Assembly: GCA_900553685.1 (NCBI GenBank)
Contig: USEI01000008.1
Location: 10,557-74,556, forward strand
DNA length: 64,000 nucleotides
Origin: an uncultured Clostridium sp.
Lineage (GTDB): Bacteria > Bacillota > Clostridia > TANB77 > CAG-508
Direction of reading: 5' to 3'
The translations under genes were made by a program, and so were the position numbers. Shown here piece by piece: positions 51,725 to 60,596 of the stretch. How positions within the stretch are numbered: the first letter of the stretch is position 1; every line of letters begins with the position of its first letter. The notes beneath the pieces are model-generated. The model made no database searches. It was given only the letters and a program-made list of their open reading frames with translations, and was not told where the DNA came from.

Positions 51725-52146
51725 TTATTTTTTCCATTTCATTTTAAACTCTTTTTCTTGAGTATCTGTATCTATACCCTCTTCTACTTTCTTAAAGCCT
51801 TCTCTTTGATAAAATTTTATTGCTCTTTCATTTTTCTCATAGACTTTTAAAGTTAATTCTAAATTATCTTCTTTTACAAAATCTAATAACTTTTTTCCTA
51901 TCCCTTTTGATCTCATTTTTTCAGCAACAAATATTCCTTCAATATAATCACCCCTTAAGCCTATAAATCCTTGTATTTCACTAGATTCTTCATAAACAAA
52001 TATTTTAGTTTCTAAAAACATTAATTGTACTGTTTCAAAATTATTTTGCCAATAATCTTTTTTATAAAATCATGCACCGTTATATTAGAATTCAACCAAA
52101 TTTCTGCTACTTTCTTCAAATCTTCTTTTTCAAATTCTCTAATCAT
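51725..52146 (-). pseudogene. GNAT N-acetyltransferase, frameshifted
   Basis: The start is ATG 52146 (MIREFEKEDLKKVAEIWLNS, GAGGAAG ahead). The frame breaks at HDFIKK in a run of six A on the minus strand (near 52060); adding one A gives HDFIKKDYWQNNFETVQLMF and joins the downstream frame with the acetyl-CoA motif VAEKMRSKGIGKKLLDFV and the C-terminal AIKFYQREGF. Repaired length about 140 residues, complete for the family. The break lies in a homopolymer, so slippage, decay or sequencing error are all possible. Confidence 0.8.
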
Positions 52147-52176
52147 TTCTTCCTCTTCTTTCTTTTCTTTAATTTA

Positions 52177-52953
52177 TTAGCCTAGTGCAACATCTAAAAT
52201 CATCATTATTACAAAACCTATTGCCATTCCAACTGTACCAATATTAGAATGACTTCCTTCTTGTGAACTTGGTATAAGTTCTTCTACAACTGTATAAATC
52301 ATTGCTCCTGCAGCAAAAGCTAAAACAAGTGGAAGTATTGGAACGATAAGATTTTTTAATAGAATCGTTAATATAACGGCTATTGGTTCTACTGCTCCAG
52401 ATAAAGTTCCATATACAAAAGCTCTAAATTTTGAAACTCCTTCTGCTCTCAAAGGCATTGAAATAATTGCACCTTCTGGAATGTTTTGTATAGCAATACC
52501 TATCGCTAAAGCTACTGCACCAGCAATCGTTATTCCAACACTATCTAGCATAGCTCCCGCAAGTATTACTCCAACAGTCATACCTTCTGGTATATTATGG
52601 AGAGTTACTGCAAAAACCATCATTGTTGTTTTTTTCAATTTTGCTCTTAGCCCTTCTGGTTTATTTTCATTTAAATGTAAGTGTGGTATCAAAACATCTA
52701 ACATTAATAAAAAGAATATACCTAGTAAAAAACCTATTGCAGGAGTTAACCATACTATTTTTCCTTCAGCTTTTAGCATGTCCATTGCAGGTATTAAAAG
52801 TGACCAAAAAGAAGCTGCTATCATAACACCTGAAGCAAAACCTAATAATAGTTTTTCTATTTTTTTATTCATTTTATTTTTCATTAAAAATACCATTGCA
52901 GAACCCAAAGTTGTTCCTAAAAATGGTATTAGTACTATTGCTAAAACTTGCAT
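52177..52953 (-). CDS. ZIP family metal transporter
   Basis: A 258-residue membrane protein with about eight helices. The metal-binding helices IV and V carry LHNIPEGMTVGV and IAIQNIPEGAIISMPL, the signatures of ZupT-like ZIP transporters for zinc, iron or manganese uptake. The His-rich loop (DVLIPHLHLNENK) lies between helices III and IV. The ATG follows AAGGAG. Monocistronic. Confidence 0.94.
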   Translation of the reverse strand: MQVLAIVLIPFLGTTLGSAMVFLMKNKMNKKIEKLLLGFASGVMIAASFWSLLIPAMDMLKAEGKIVWLTPAIGFLLGIFFLLMLDVLIPHLHLNENKPEGLRAKLKKTTMMVFAVTLHNIPEGMTVGVILAGAMLDSVGITIAGAVALAIGIAIQNIPEGAIISMPLRAEGVSKFRAFVYGTLSGAVEPIAVILTILLKNLIVPILPLVLAFAAGAMIYTVVEELIPSSQEGSHSNIGTVGMAIGFVIMMILDVALG

Positions 52954-53172
52954 TTTTTCTCCTTTAAAATCAATATATTTATTTCATAGATATTATAACA
53001 TATTTTTTCTCTAAATCATATTTATATTAATATTTTAATAAATATCTTTATACCTTTTAATATGTTTTATACTTATTTAATATTTTTAATTTATTACAAT
53101 TTATATCTCATTTGATATTTTTATACTTACAAAGATAAATTTCACCTTAATTCAGTAAAACATAAATGAAAA

Positions 53173-53210
53173 ATATAAAAACAGCATAGAAAACTATACT
53201 GTTTTTATAT
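53173..53210 (-). terminator. Terminator of the nrdDG operon
   Basis: Stem ATATAAAAACAG / CTGTTTTTATAT with an inner TAG / CTA pair, followed on the minus strand by TTTTTTCATTTATG. Confidence 0.8.
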
Positions 53211-53237
53211 TTTAACTTATTTTGTTTTTAAATATTT

Positions 53238-53726
53238 TTAAAGAGTTACTACTTGATTTTGTTTTAAACTATTTTGTACATCTATCACTCTTTGATTTTC
53301 TGATCCTTTCCAAGCAAGTTTAGGATTGCTTAATTCATCTACATATTGACCATCTACTAAAACATCCAAATAATTTAAAACTTCTTTTCCTTTTAAATCC
53401 TGATCAAATTTAAAACCAGACCAAGCCCATAAATTTTTATTAGGATATTTTTCTTTAAAAGCTTTTGCAAGTTTGGTGGTTCCTTCTATGTTCTTTGGAT
53501 GCATAGGTTCTCCTCCTAATATAGAAAGACCTTCTACATTTTCATTTTCACATAAATCTAAAACCTTTTTTATTGTTTCATCAGTAAAATCTTTTCCGCA
53601 ATTAAAATCATGTGTTTCAGGATTAAAACAATTTTTACAATTAAAACTACATCCTTGCATGAATATTGAAACTCTAACACCTGGTCCATTTGAAATATCC
53701 ATTTTTCTTATCTTATTATATTTCAT
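53238..53726 (-). CDS. nrdG: Anaerobic ribonucleotide reductase activating protein
   Basis: Radical SAM enzyme that installs the glycyl radical on NrdD. The cluster motif CSFNCKNC (CxxxCxxC) is at about residues 26-33, preceded by GPGVRVSIFMQG, and LSILGGEPM is the SAM-binding segment. 162 residues, normal. The ATG at 53726 follows AAGGGAG, 15 bases after nrdD, in the standard operon order. Confidence 0.96.
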   Translation of the reverse strand: MKYNKIRKMDISNGPGVRVSIFMQGCSFNCKNCFNPETHDFNCGKDFTDETIKKVLDLCENENVEGLSILGGEPMHPKNIEGTTKLAKAFKEKYPNKNLWAWSGFKFDQDLKGKEVLNYLDVLVDGQYVDELSNPKLAWKGSENQRVIDVQNSLKQNQVVTL

Positions 53727-53741
53727 AATCTAACATCTCCC

Positions 53742-55931
53742 TTAAGCATCTTTATTATCTATATGTAGTACTCTTTCCTTTATCTCTTGGGTTCTACCTT
53801 TATTCCAGAAGTTACTTCCTATATATCCACAAGTACGTCTTGCTACATTTAATGTATTATGATCTCTATTACCGCAATTTGGACAATACCATTCTAAATT
53901 TTCATCTATTAGTATTTCTCCATCATAACCACAGACTTGGCAATAGTCTGATTTTGTATTTAATTCAGCATACATAATGTTATTATAAATGAAATCAATC
54001 ATTTGAAGAACAACTTCTATGTTATCCTGTAAATTTGGTGTTTCAACATAAGAAATTGCTCCACCTGGACTTAATTTTTGAAATTCGCTTTCAAGTTTTA
54101 ATTTCGAAAATGCATCAATTTCTTCAAATACAGGAACATGATATGAATTTGTAATATAATCTCTATCTGTTATTCCTTTTATTACTCCGAATCTATCTTT
54201 TAAGCATTTTGCAAATTTATATGTTGTTGATTCAATTGGTGTTCCATAAACACTATAATCAATATCTTCTGCTTCTTTCCACTCTTTACATTTATCATTT
54301 AACTTTTGCATAACTTCAAGTGCAAATTCTTTTCCTTCTCCATTATCTGTATGAGAATGATCTGTCATATATTTTACACATTCATATAAGCCTGCATATC
54401 CTAAAGATATTGTTGAATAGCCATGATGTAATAACTCGTGAATTGATTCACCTTTTTCAAGTCTTGCTAATGCTCCATGTTGCCATAATACAGGAGCAAC
54501 ATCACTAACTGCATTACTCAATCTTTTATGTCTTAATTGTAAAGCTTGGTGGCATAGTTCTAATCTCTCGTCAAAAATCTTCCAGAATTTTTTCATATCT
54601 TTCTTTGATGACAAAGCTACATCTGGTAAATTTATAGTAACAACCCCTTGATTAAATCTTCCGTAATATTTTCCTTTACCTTTAACATAGTTTTTAGCTT
54701 TAGCAATATTTCCTAAACTATTTGTTCTATCTGGTGTTAAGAATGAACGACATCCCATACATGGATAGCATTCTCCGTCTCCATATTCATTTTTCTTTAA
54801 TTCTTTCATTATCTTTTCAGAAATATAGTCTGGAACCATTCTTTTTGCAGTACATTTTGCTGCAAGTTCTGTTAAATACCAATATTTACTATCTTTATGA
54901 ATATTATCTTCTTCAAGAATATACAAAAGTTTTGGAAAAGCTGGTGTTATATATACGCCTTTTTCATTTTTGAAACCTAACATTCTTTGTTTTAAAAATT
55001 CTTCAATTATCATTGCTAGTTCTTCTTTGTATTCCTCAGTTTCACCTAAATACATACAAACTGATAAAAAAGGTGCTTGTCCATTTGTATTTGTCATTGA
55101 ATTTACTTGATAATTAAAAGTTTGAACACCATCTGCAACTTCTTTTTTGGTATCTTCTTCTGCAAATTTTTTACAATCACTATCTTTTAATTTTCTTTCT
55201 TGATATTTTTTATAATATCTATTATAACTATCTCTAACAAAAGGGGCCAAATGTGAAAGTGAAACTGTTGCACCACCATAACTTGAAGATGTAACAGCAA
55301 GTATTATTTGAGTTGCTATAGTTGCAGCTGTAATAAATCTATGTGGTTTTTCTATCATTACTCCATTTATAATTGTGCCATTTTGTAACATATCATCCAA
55401 ATTGATTAATTCACAATTGTGCAAAGCATTTTGTGCAAAATAATCTGCATCATGAAAATGTATAATTCCTTCATCATGAGCTTTTACTATTTCTTCTGGA
55501 AGTAAAAATCTTCTTGTAATATCTGTACTTGTTATTCCAGCTAAGTAATCTCTTTGTGTTGTTACTACTTCAGCATTTTTATTAGAATTTTCATTATTCC
55601 AATATTCATTTTTCCCTTCTATTAATTCTTTAATAGTTTGATCTGTAGTATTAGCTTTTCTTACTAGTTCTCTTGTGTATCTATATGTTATATACTTTTT
55701 AGCTAATTGATACTTATCAAATTCCATTAATTTTTCTTCTATAATATCTTGAATATCTTCGACTAAAATTCTTCTCTTATTTAAATCTTCAATATATTTA
55801 ATTATCTCTTCAATTTCCTCTTTTGTTGCTTTTTCTTTTCCTCTAACTTCATTATTAGCTTTGTTTATTGCTACTCTAATTTTATCTGGCTCGTAATCTA
55901 CAATATGTCCGTCTCTTTTTATAATTTTCAT
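53742..55931 (-). CDS. nrdD: Anaerobic ribonucleoside-triphosphate reductase
   Basis: Class III ribonucleotide reductase that makes deoxynucleotides without oxygen. An ATP-cone domain (about 1-90) is followed by the ten-strand barrel. The C-terminal zinc site is CQVCGYDGEI...CPNCGNRD, and the glycyl-radical segment RRTCGYIGSNFWNKGRTQEI is intact. 729 residues, normal. The ATG at 55931 follows AAGGGGG. Its promoter has a palindrome lying between the -35 and -10 boxes, and a Crp/Fnr-type gene is divergent. The presence of only class III in this window fits a strict anaerobe. Confidence 0.97.
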   Translation of the reverse strand: MKIIKRDGHIVDYEPDKIRVAINKANNEVRGKEKATKEEIEEIIKYIEDLNKRRILVEDIQDIIEEKLMEFDKYQLAKKYITYRYTRELVRKANTTDQTIKELIEGKNEYWNNENSNKNAEVVTTQRDYLAGITSTDITRRFLLPEEIVKAHDEGIIHFHDADYFAQNALHNCELINLDDMLQNGTIINGVMIEKPHRFITAATIATQIILAVTSSSYGGATVSLSHLAPFVRDSYNRYYKKYQERKLKDSDCKKFAEEDTKKEVADGVQTFNYQVNSMTNTNGQAPFLSVCMYLGETEEYKEELAMIIEEFLKQRMLGFKNEKGVYITPAFPKLLYILEEDNIHKDSKYWYLTELAAKCTAKRMVPDYISEKIMKELKKNEYGDGECYPCMGCRSFLTPDRTNSLGNIAKAKNYVKGKGKYYGRFNQGVVTINLPDVALSSKKDMKKFWKIFDERLELCHQALQLRHKRLSNAVSDVAPVLWQHGALARLEKGESIHELLHHGYSTISLGYAGLYECVKYMTDHSHTDNGEGKEFALEVMQKLNDKCKEWKEAEDIDYSVYGTPIESTTYKFAKCLKDRFGVIKGITDRDYITNSYHVPVFEEIDAFSKLKLESEFQKLSPGGAISYVETPNLQDNIEVVLQMIDFIYNNIMYAELNTKSDYCQVCGYDGEILIDENLEWYCPNCGNRDHNTLNVARRTCGYIGSNFWNKGRTQEIKERVLHIDNKDA

Positions 55932-55981
55932 TTCATTTATCCCCCTTAATTATTTGAATAGATTTTATTCATAAATCAAAT

Positions 55982-56010
55982 TTTATACAAGTTGCACTTG
56001 CAACTTTTAA
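55982..56010 (-). promoter_or_regulatory. nrdDG promoter with operator palindrome
   Basis: TTAAAA (56010-56005), 17-base spacer, TATAAA (55987-55982). The spacer is almost wholly occupied by the palindrome AAGTTGCA-CT-TGCAACTT at 55989-56006. A protein bound there would block RNA polymerase, so repression is the likely mode. Candidates are the adjacent Crp/Fnr-type protein or NrdR. Confidence 0.65.
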
Positions 56011-56172
56011 TATTTTTTGATAAAATATTTTTAGGTAACATAAAGAGATGCTAAAACACCTTATTTATCTGTATTTCAAGAGATTTAAAAATGCTAAAAG
56101 GTATTGTAATCAAAACTTAACTTTTATGTAAAAGTCTTGAAATAAACTTGAAATTATTCTGGAGGTTTTGTA

Positions 56173-56805
56173 ATGAAAAAACCATTTGATAATTTAACAA
56201 CAGCACAAATTAATAAATTGTATACTTTATTAGGAGTACATATATATAATTACAATAAAAATCAAGAAATTTTGCCAACTATTAAAAGTGACAATATAAT
56301 TGCAATTATATTGGAAGGTTCTGCACAAATAAAAAACATTGAATTTAATGGTAATGAAATAATACTAGAGAATCTTTCAAAAGATGATATATTTGGTACT
56401 AATATTTCTGCAACAGATACAGAAAGTTATCAAATAATAGCAAATGAAAATACACGTGTTTTAGTTATAGATTATGATAAATTAATGAAACCAAGAAATC
56501 AAAAACATGTATATTACAATACTTTTCTTAATAATTTGTTTGATATTATAAATATTAAATTCAGAGAAAAAAATGAAAGAATTAAGATTTTAGAAAAGAA
56601 ACAAATAAGAGAAAAATTACTAGAATATTTTGAAATTGAATATAACAAAAGTCGTTTACGTAATATTTATTTACCTTTTACTTTAAAAGATTTATCAGAT
56701 TATCTTGCTATTAATCGTTCTGCTATGTTTAGGGAATTGAAGAATTTAAAAGAAGAAAAATTTATTGAAGTAAAAGGTAAAAAAATAACTTTATTATATA
56801 AATAA
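56173..56805 (+). CDS. Crp/Fnr family transcriptional regulator
   Basis: A 210-residue regulator: an N-terminal cyclic-nucleotide-binding-like beta-roll (about 20-120; IIAIILEGSAQIKNIEFNGN), a long dimer helix, and a C-terminal winged helix with LKDLSDYLAINRSAMFRELK as helix-turn-helix. No Cys cluster typical of Fnr is seen, so the signal is not an N-terminal Fe-S cluster. The ATG follows TGGAGG. Divergent from nrdDG across 240 bases that hold the palindrome at 55989-56006, which makes nrdDG a likely target. It converges with tag, six bases apart. Confidence 0.9.
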   Translation: MKKPFDNLTTAQINKLYTLLGVHIYNYNKNQEILPTIKSDNIIAIILEGSAQIKNIEFNGNEIILENLSKDDIFGTNISATDTESYQIIANENTRVLVIDYDKLMKPRNQKHVYYNTFLNNLFDIINIKFREKNERIKILEKKQIREKLLEYFEIEYNKSRLRNIYLPFTLKDLSDYLAINRSAMFRELKNLKEEKFIEVKGKKITLLYK

Positions 56806-56811
56806 TGTTTC

Positions 56812-57396
56812 TTAAAATTCTTTATATAAAAAGCAACCTTTTTCATGTGAATAAATTACACCAACTGCTTGCAAATATGAATAAATAATAGTTGTTCCAA
56901 CAAAACTCATACCTCTTTTTTTCAAATCTTTAGAAATAGTATCTGAAAGCTTTGAGTTTGTTTTTCCTATTTCATAAATTACCTCATTATTTGTAAAATG
57001 CCAAATATAGTTAGAAAAGCTTCCATATTCTTTTTGAATCTCTTTGAAAATTTTACTATTTTTTATACTTGCTTTTATTTTTAATCTATTTCTTATAATA
57101 CCTTCATCTTGTCTTAATTCTTCAATTTTCTCTTCAGTATAATTACAAATTTTTTCTAGTTCAAAGTTATCAAAAGCTTTTCTAAAGTTTTCCCTTTTAT
57201 TTAATATACACTCCCAAGAAAGTCCAGCTTGAAAAGACTCTAAAATTAGCATTTCTAAGAGCTTATGATCATCATAAACAGGTTTTCCCCATTCTTTATC
57301 ATGATATTTTATGTAATTCTCATTTTCAGGGTTTGCCCAAAAACATCTTTTAATTTCTTTTTCTATATTATTATCATTCATTTTATTTATATCCAT
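56812..57396 (-). CDS. tag: DNA-3-methyladenine glycosylase I
   Basis: Removes 3-methyladenine from DNA. Family signatures: CFWANPENENYIKYHDKEWG at about 19-38, FQAGLSWECILNKRENFRKA, and the C-terminal GMSFVGTTIIYSYLQAVGVI with the zinc His nearby. 194 residues. The ATG at 57396 lies seven bases after the stop of the small zinc-ribbon gene, so they are probably cotranscribed. Confidence 0.95.
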   Translation of the reverse strand: MDINKMNDNNIEKEIKRCFWANPENENYIKYHDKEWGKPVYDDHKLLEMLILESFQAGLSWECILNKRENFRKAFDNFELEKICNYTEEKIEELRQDEGIIRNRLKIKASIKNSKIFKEIQKEYGSFSNYIWHFTNNEVIYEIGKTNSKLSDTISKDLKKRGMSFVGTTIIYSYLQAVGVIYSHEKGCFLYKEF

Positions 57397-57403
57397 TCTA
57401 CTT

Positions 57404-57607
57404 TTAATTCATAAGAAAGTCTAAAACATTCATTCCAGCAGAAGTTCCTGTTCTATAAAGTTCTGTATAGCCACATCTTTTACAAGATACAGTAATAAAT
57501 TTTTTGTTTTGCACATCAAATAATTTAGCAAAACTTCCTCCTGTTGCTTGAAATTGATCTTTTTCAAATTCATCATTTTTACATTTTGGACATATCCATT
57601 TTTCCAT
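57404..57607 (-). CDS. Zinc-ribbon protein, DUF2082/YpzJ-like
   Basis: A 67-residue protein with two CxxC pairs (WICPKCKND and VSCKRCGYTE) and the conserved QATGGSFAKLFDVQ between them, the mark of a small nucleic-acid-binding-type Zn-ribbon family. The start at 57607 (MEKWICPK) is set by GGGGAGG; a frame reaching 57622 would include that site. Function unknown. Ahead of tag. Confidence 0.88.
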   Translation of the reverse strand: MEKWICPKCKNDEFEKDQFQATGGSFAKLFDVQNKKFITVSCKRCGYTELYRTGTSAGMNVLDFLMN

Positions 57608-57714
57608 AATATTCCTCCCCATATCTTTTATTTATTAAATATTTTTTAATATGATAAATACTTCATATTAAAATAATATATAAAAAATCTTAATTATTAT
57701 ACAATAAATAATTA

Positions 57715-58362
57715 TTAATTGACAATTTTCACTCCTAATAAATATATCAAATCATTAAGTTGAAATTGATTAATTTTTGCTCCTTTGATATCATCAATAT
57801 TAACAGATATTCCCTCTATATTAGAATCTGAAAAATCTATATCTTTAAGTTTTGTTTTAAAAAATTGAGTTTCTCTAAAATCTGCTTTATCTAAAATCAA
57901 ATTTTTTAGCCTATTTTCTTGAAAAAAACTATTTCTCAAACTTGTATTTTTTAATAATACATTTTCTAAACTAGCAAGAGAAAAATTAACGTAATTTGCA
58001 TTAGTTTCCAAAAATTGTACATTATAAAATTTTGCATCTGTAAAATTAGCACCAGTTATCTTACAATTCTCAAATTTGCATCTTACAAAACTACATTTTT
58101 CAAAACTTGTATTAGAAAAATTAGAATTTATAAATTCTATATCAGTAAAAAAACTTTTTTCTAAATTTCCATCTATAATTTCTGTGTCTTCAAAAATACA
58201 AGTTTCAAAATTCATGTTAAAAGCTTCAAAATTCTTAATTTTTATTTTTTTAATACTTTTTTTCTCTATTAAATCTATATCCTTAATTTCTTGAATAAAA
58301 TTTTCAAATTCAGTTAAACTTTCTTTTTTAATTTTACTTTTTTTAATTAGTTCATTTTTCAT
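57715..58362 (-). CDS. Pentapeptide-repeat protein
   Basis: A 215-residue protein made largely of pentapeptide repeats of the A(D/N)LxX kind, from about residue 45 to 190: for example FEDTEIIDGNLEKSFF, INSNFSNTSFEKCSF, ANFTDAKFYNVQFLE. It should form a right-handed quadrilateral beta-helix. Some members mimic DNA and protect gyrase, but nothing here shows that role. The ATG at 58362 follows GGAGAG, 15 bases after the preceding gene. Confidence 0.9.
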   Translation of the reverse strand: MKNELIKKSKIKKESLTEFENFIQEIKDIDLIEKKSIKKIKIKNFEAFNMNFETCIFEDTEIIDGNLEKSFFTDIEFINSNFSNTSFEKCSFVRCKFENCKITGANFTDAKFYNVQFLETNANYVNFSLASLENVLLKNTSLRNSFFQENRLKNLILDKADFRETQFFKTKLKDIDFSDSNIEGISVNIDDIKGAKINQFQLNDLIYLLGVKIVN

Positions 58363-58377
58363 TAAAACTCTCCACGA

Positions 58378-58827
58378 TTATTTTTTTAAAATATTTTTAA
58401 AAATTTTGAATATTTTAAATATTTTTTCATACCATTTTTCTTTTTCTATTAAATTCGCCTTACCTTCAATTTCAAGCTCAATAGTTTTTTTAGAATTATT
58501 AAAAATATCCTCTGTATTATACTTTTTTCTTTTTTCCATTTCTAGTTTTTCTCTATAAAACTTTTGTACTGATATTATTTTTTCTTTTTGTTTTTTATTT
58601 ACCAAATAATCTCTTATTAAATTTGCCATAATTCCTTTTGCTAGTTTTGATACCTTTTGTTCGTCTAAGGTTTTATCAGGATTATAATTAAAATAATAGT
58701 CTTTGCTTGCCTTAGTTTCAAATAATTTAATATCACTTTTTGGAATTTTTTTATAATCTTCTTTTGGAAGATACTTTAATATTTCTAATACTTCTTTATA
58801 TGCTACTCCATATTCAGTATTATTCAT
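58378..58827 (-). CDS. Conserved clostridial protein of unknown function
   Basis: A 149-residue basic protein, mostly helical. The N-terminal part EYGVAYKEVLEILKYLPKED then KIPKSDIKLFE is a pattern I associate with a common uncharacterised clostridial family; the C-terminus is a Lys-rich amphipathic stretch (WYEKIFKIFKIFKNILKK). Function unknown. It lies between a large unknown protein and the pentapeptide-repeat protein, with 15-50 base gaps, probably one operon. Confidence 0.65.
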   Translation of the reverse strand: MNNTEYGVAYKEVLEILKYLPKEDYKKIPKSDIKLFETKASKDYYFNYNPDKTLDEQKVSKLAKGIMANLIRDYLVNKKQKEKIISVQKFYREKLEMEKRKKYNTEDIFNNSKKTIELEIEGKANLIEKEKWYEKIFKIFKIFKNILKK

Positions 58828-58874
58828 AATTAAATCTCCTAATTTAGTATATTAGTCTAATTTTTTCTTTCATT

Positions 58875-60572
58875 TTAAGCTTTAAAAATATCTGTTTTTT
58901 CTTCAAGTTCTCCTCTTTGAAAAGTCTGGTCACTTTTTATTTTATCTAATAATTCAACATCTTTGACTTCTTCTGAAACTTCTGTAAAAAGTTCACTAAC
59001 AGTTTTAGTTTTCCTAGTTCCTACATCTGCCTCATTAGTAGCTTCATCTATTTTCTTATCTCTTTCTTTTATTTTTTCTAAAATTCTATTTGCAACTTCA
59101 GAATAAAAATCTTCATTTCCTGCATGAGAATAATATATTGCATCATCCATTTCTAAACCATTTTTTCTATCTTGTCCTGCCATCTTTTCTACCCAATTTC
59201 TAGGTTTAGATGGTTTAGAATTTTCAGAATTTTTAGTTTCCGTATTTTCTTGAAATTGAATTTCAGAAAATTCTTCTTCTAAACGTCTAATAGCTGTTTT
59301 TTGATCAGTTCCTAATACCCTTGCTATTTCTTCAAAATTCAAATTTTCAGCAAAACTTTCTACATAAGAATTTAAAACCTCATCAATTTCTTTCTCATCT
59401 TTTCCTGCAATTCTCATTGCATCTTGAATAATTTTTATACAAGATGCAATATGTAAAACTTGTCCTGTATATCTACGCTTATGTTCACTTTTTAAAGCTG
59501 ATAATTTATAAGGCTTTTCTATATATTCTCTTTCTTGACTTTTCAAGCCCTCATCTTCTTTAATATTAAAATAAGCATCATCACAAAATTCTCCTGATAT
59601 AGAAAAATCTTGTCTATGAATTAAATTTTCACATTCCCAACCATTATTTAATAATATAGCAATATTTTTTCCAAAAATCCCCGCTAAATCTGTTGCGAAA
59701 TTTTTATTTTTTCCTTCTGTAAATTCTAATACAGCTGATAATTTATCAAATTCATTATTTTTTATATAAATCTCAATATCAGAAACTCTAAAAGGACTAT
59801 CCACTAACCTCTCTGTTTGACCATATCTTTGGCCTCTTGAATAAGATTTATCAACAGCTGTAACAAAAGTATCCATAGAATATCCTAATTTTTCAACACT
59901 TTCTTTAATTTTATCAAAATCTAAAAAGCCAATTCTTTCTAAATATTCCCTCATACTTTCTGGTCTTTTTCCTGTTTTTAATTCTTGAGAATAATTTTCT
60001 CCCAAAGTTTTTTGCAATCTACTTTTACGTTTATCATCTTCTTCTGCATAATCAGAAGAAAAATCTTCTAAACTTCCTTCTACTGAAATTGGAAGTCCAT
60101 GTTTTTCTCTATATTCTTCTGGAAATTCTCTAATATATTTAATCTGTGGAACTTTTACACCTATACTTGATAATTGCTTATTAATATCCCCCTCAATTTC
60201 TAAATCTTCTAAAGGTGCTGTTCCATTAATTCTAACCTCTGGTTTTTTTCCATTAAAAACTAATGCACTAATTTTATAATCTTTATTTGGTATATCATAT
60301 TCAATAGCTTCAGCATTAGTTAACTGTACTGGACCTATTTCATCCTTTGTAAGACGTGAATTTACACCTTTAATATTATGTATCTTCCCTTTTTCATCAA
60401 CAGTAAAAATTGCTCTTCCCATAGAAGTTGTTGCATAAGCTCTTTCATTTTCTGGTAATTTTTCTAACTCTTCTTTAGAAAGTCTTTCAAAACTCACTAT
60501 ATTATTTTCTTTTATTAACTTTCCAGCCACTATTACTTTGCAATCTACTAATTTCATTAGCTCCTTACTCAT
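58875..60572 (-). CDS. Large protein of unknown function
   Basis: A 565-residue soluble protein without signal or membrane segments. Recognisable stretches are VGVKVPQIKY-like IGVKVPQIKYIREFPEEYRE at about 138-157, YGQTERLVDSPFRVSDIEIY at about 248-267, and NNGWECENLIHRQDFSISGE, continuing FCDDAYFN, at about 308-335. The C-terminal 150 residues are charged and helical, with an HTH-like EIARVLGTDQKTAIRRLE. The HRxD...CDD pattern recalls kinase-like catalytic loops, but this is only suggestive. Family not recognised. The ATG follows AGAGGTG, 24 bases after the broken methyltransferase gene. Confidence 0.7.
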   Translation of the reverse strand: MSKELMKLVDCKVIVAGKLIKENNIVSFERLSKEELEKLPENERAYATTSMGRAIFTVDEKGKIHNIKGVNSRLTKDEIGPVQLTNAEAIEYDIPNKDYKISALVFNGKKPEVRINGTAPLEDLEIEGDINKQLSSIGVKVPQIKYIREFPEEYREKHGLPISVEGSLEDFSSDYAEEDDKRKSRLQKTLGENYSQELKTGKRPESMREYLERIGFLDFDKIKESVEKLGYSMDTFVTAVDKSYSRGQRYGQTERLVDSPFRVSDIEIYIKNNEFDKLSAVLEFTEGKNKNFATDLAGIFGKNIAILLNNGWECENLIHRQDFSISGEFCDDAYFNIKEDEGLKSQEREYIEKPYKLSALKSEHKRRYTGQVLHIASCIKIIQDAMRIAGKDEKEIDEVLNSYVESFAENLNFEEIARVLGTDQKTAIRRLEEEFSEIQFQENTETKNSENSKPSKPRNWVEKMAGQDRKNGLEMDDAIYYSHAGNEDFYSEVANRILEKIKERDKKIDEATNEADVGTRKTKTVSELFTEVSEEVKDVELLDKIKSDQTFQRGELEEKTDIFKA

Positions 60573-60596
60573 CTTTTATCACCTCTTCTTTTTTAT

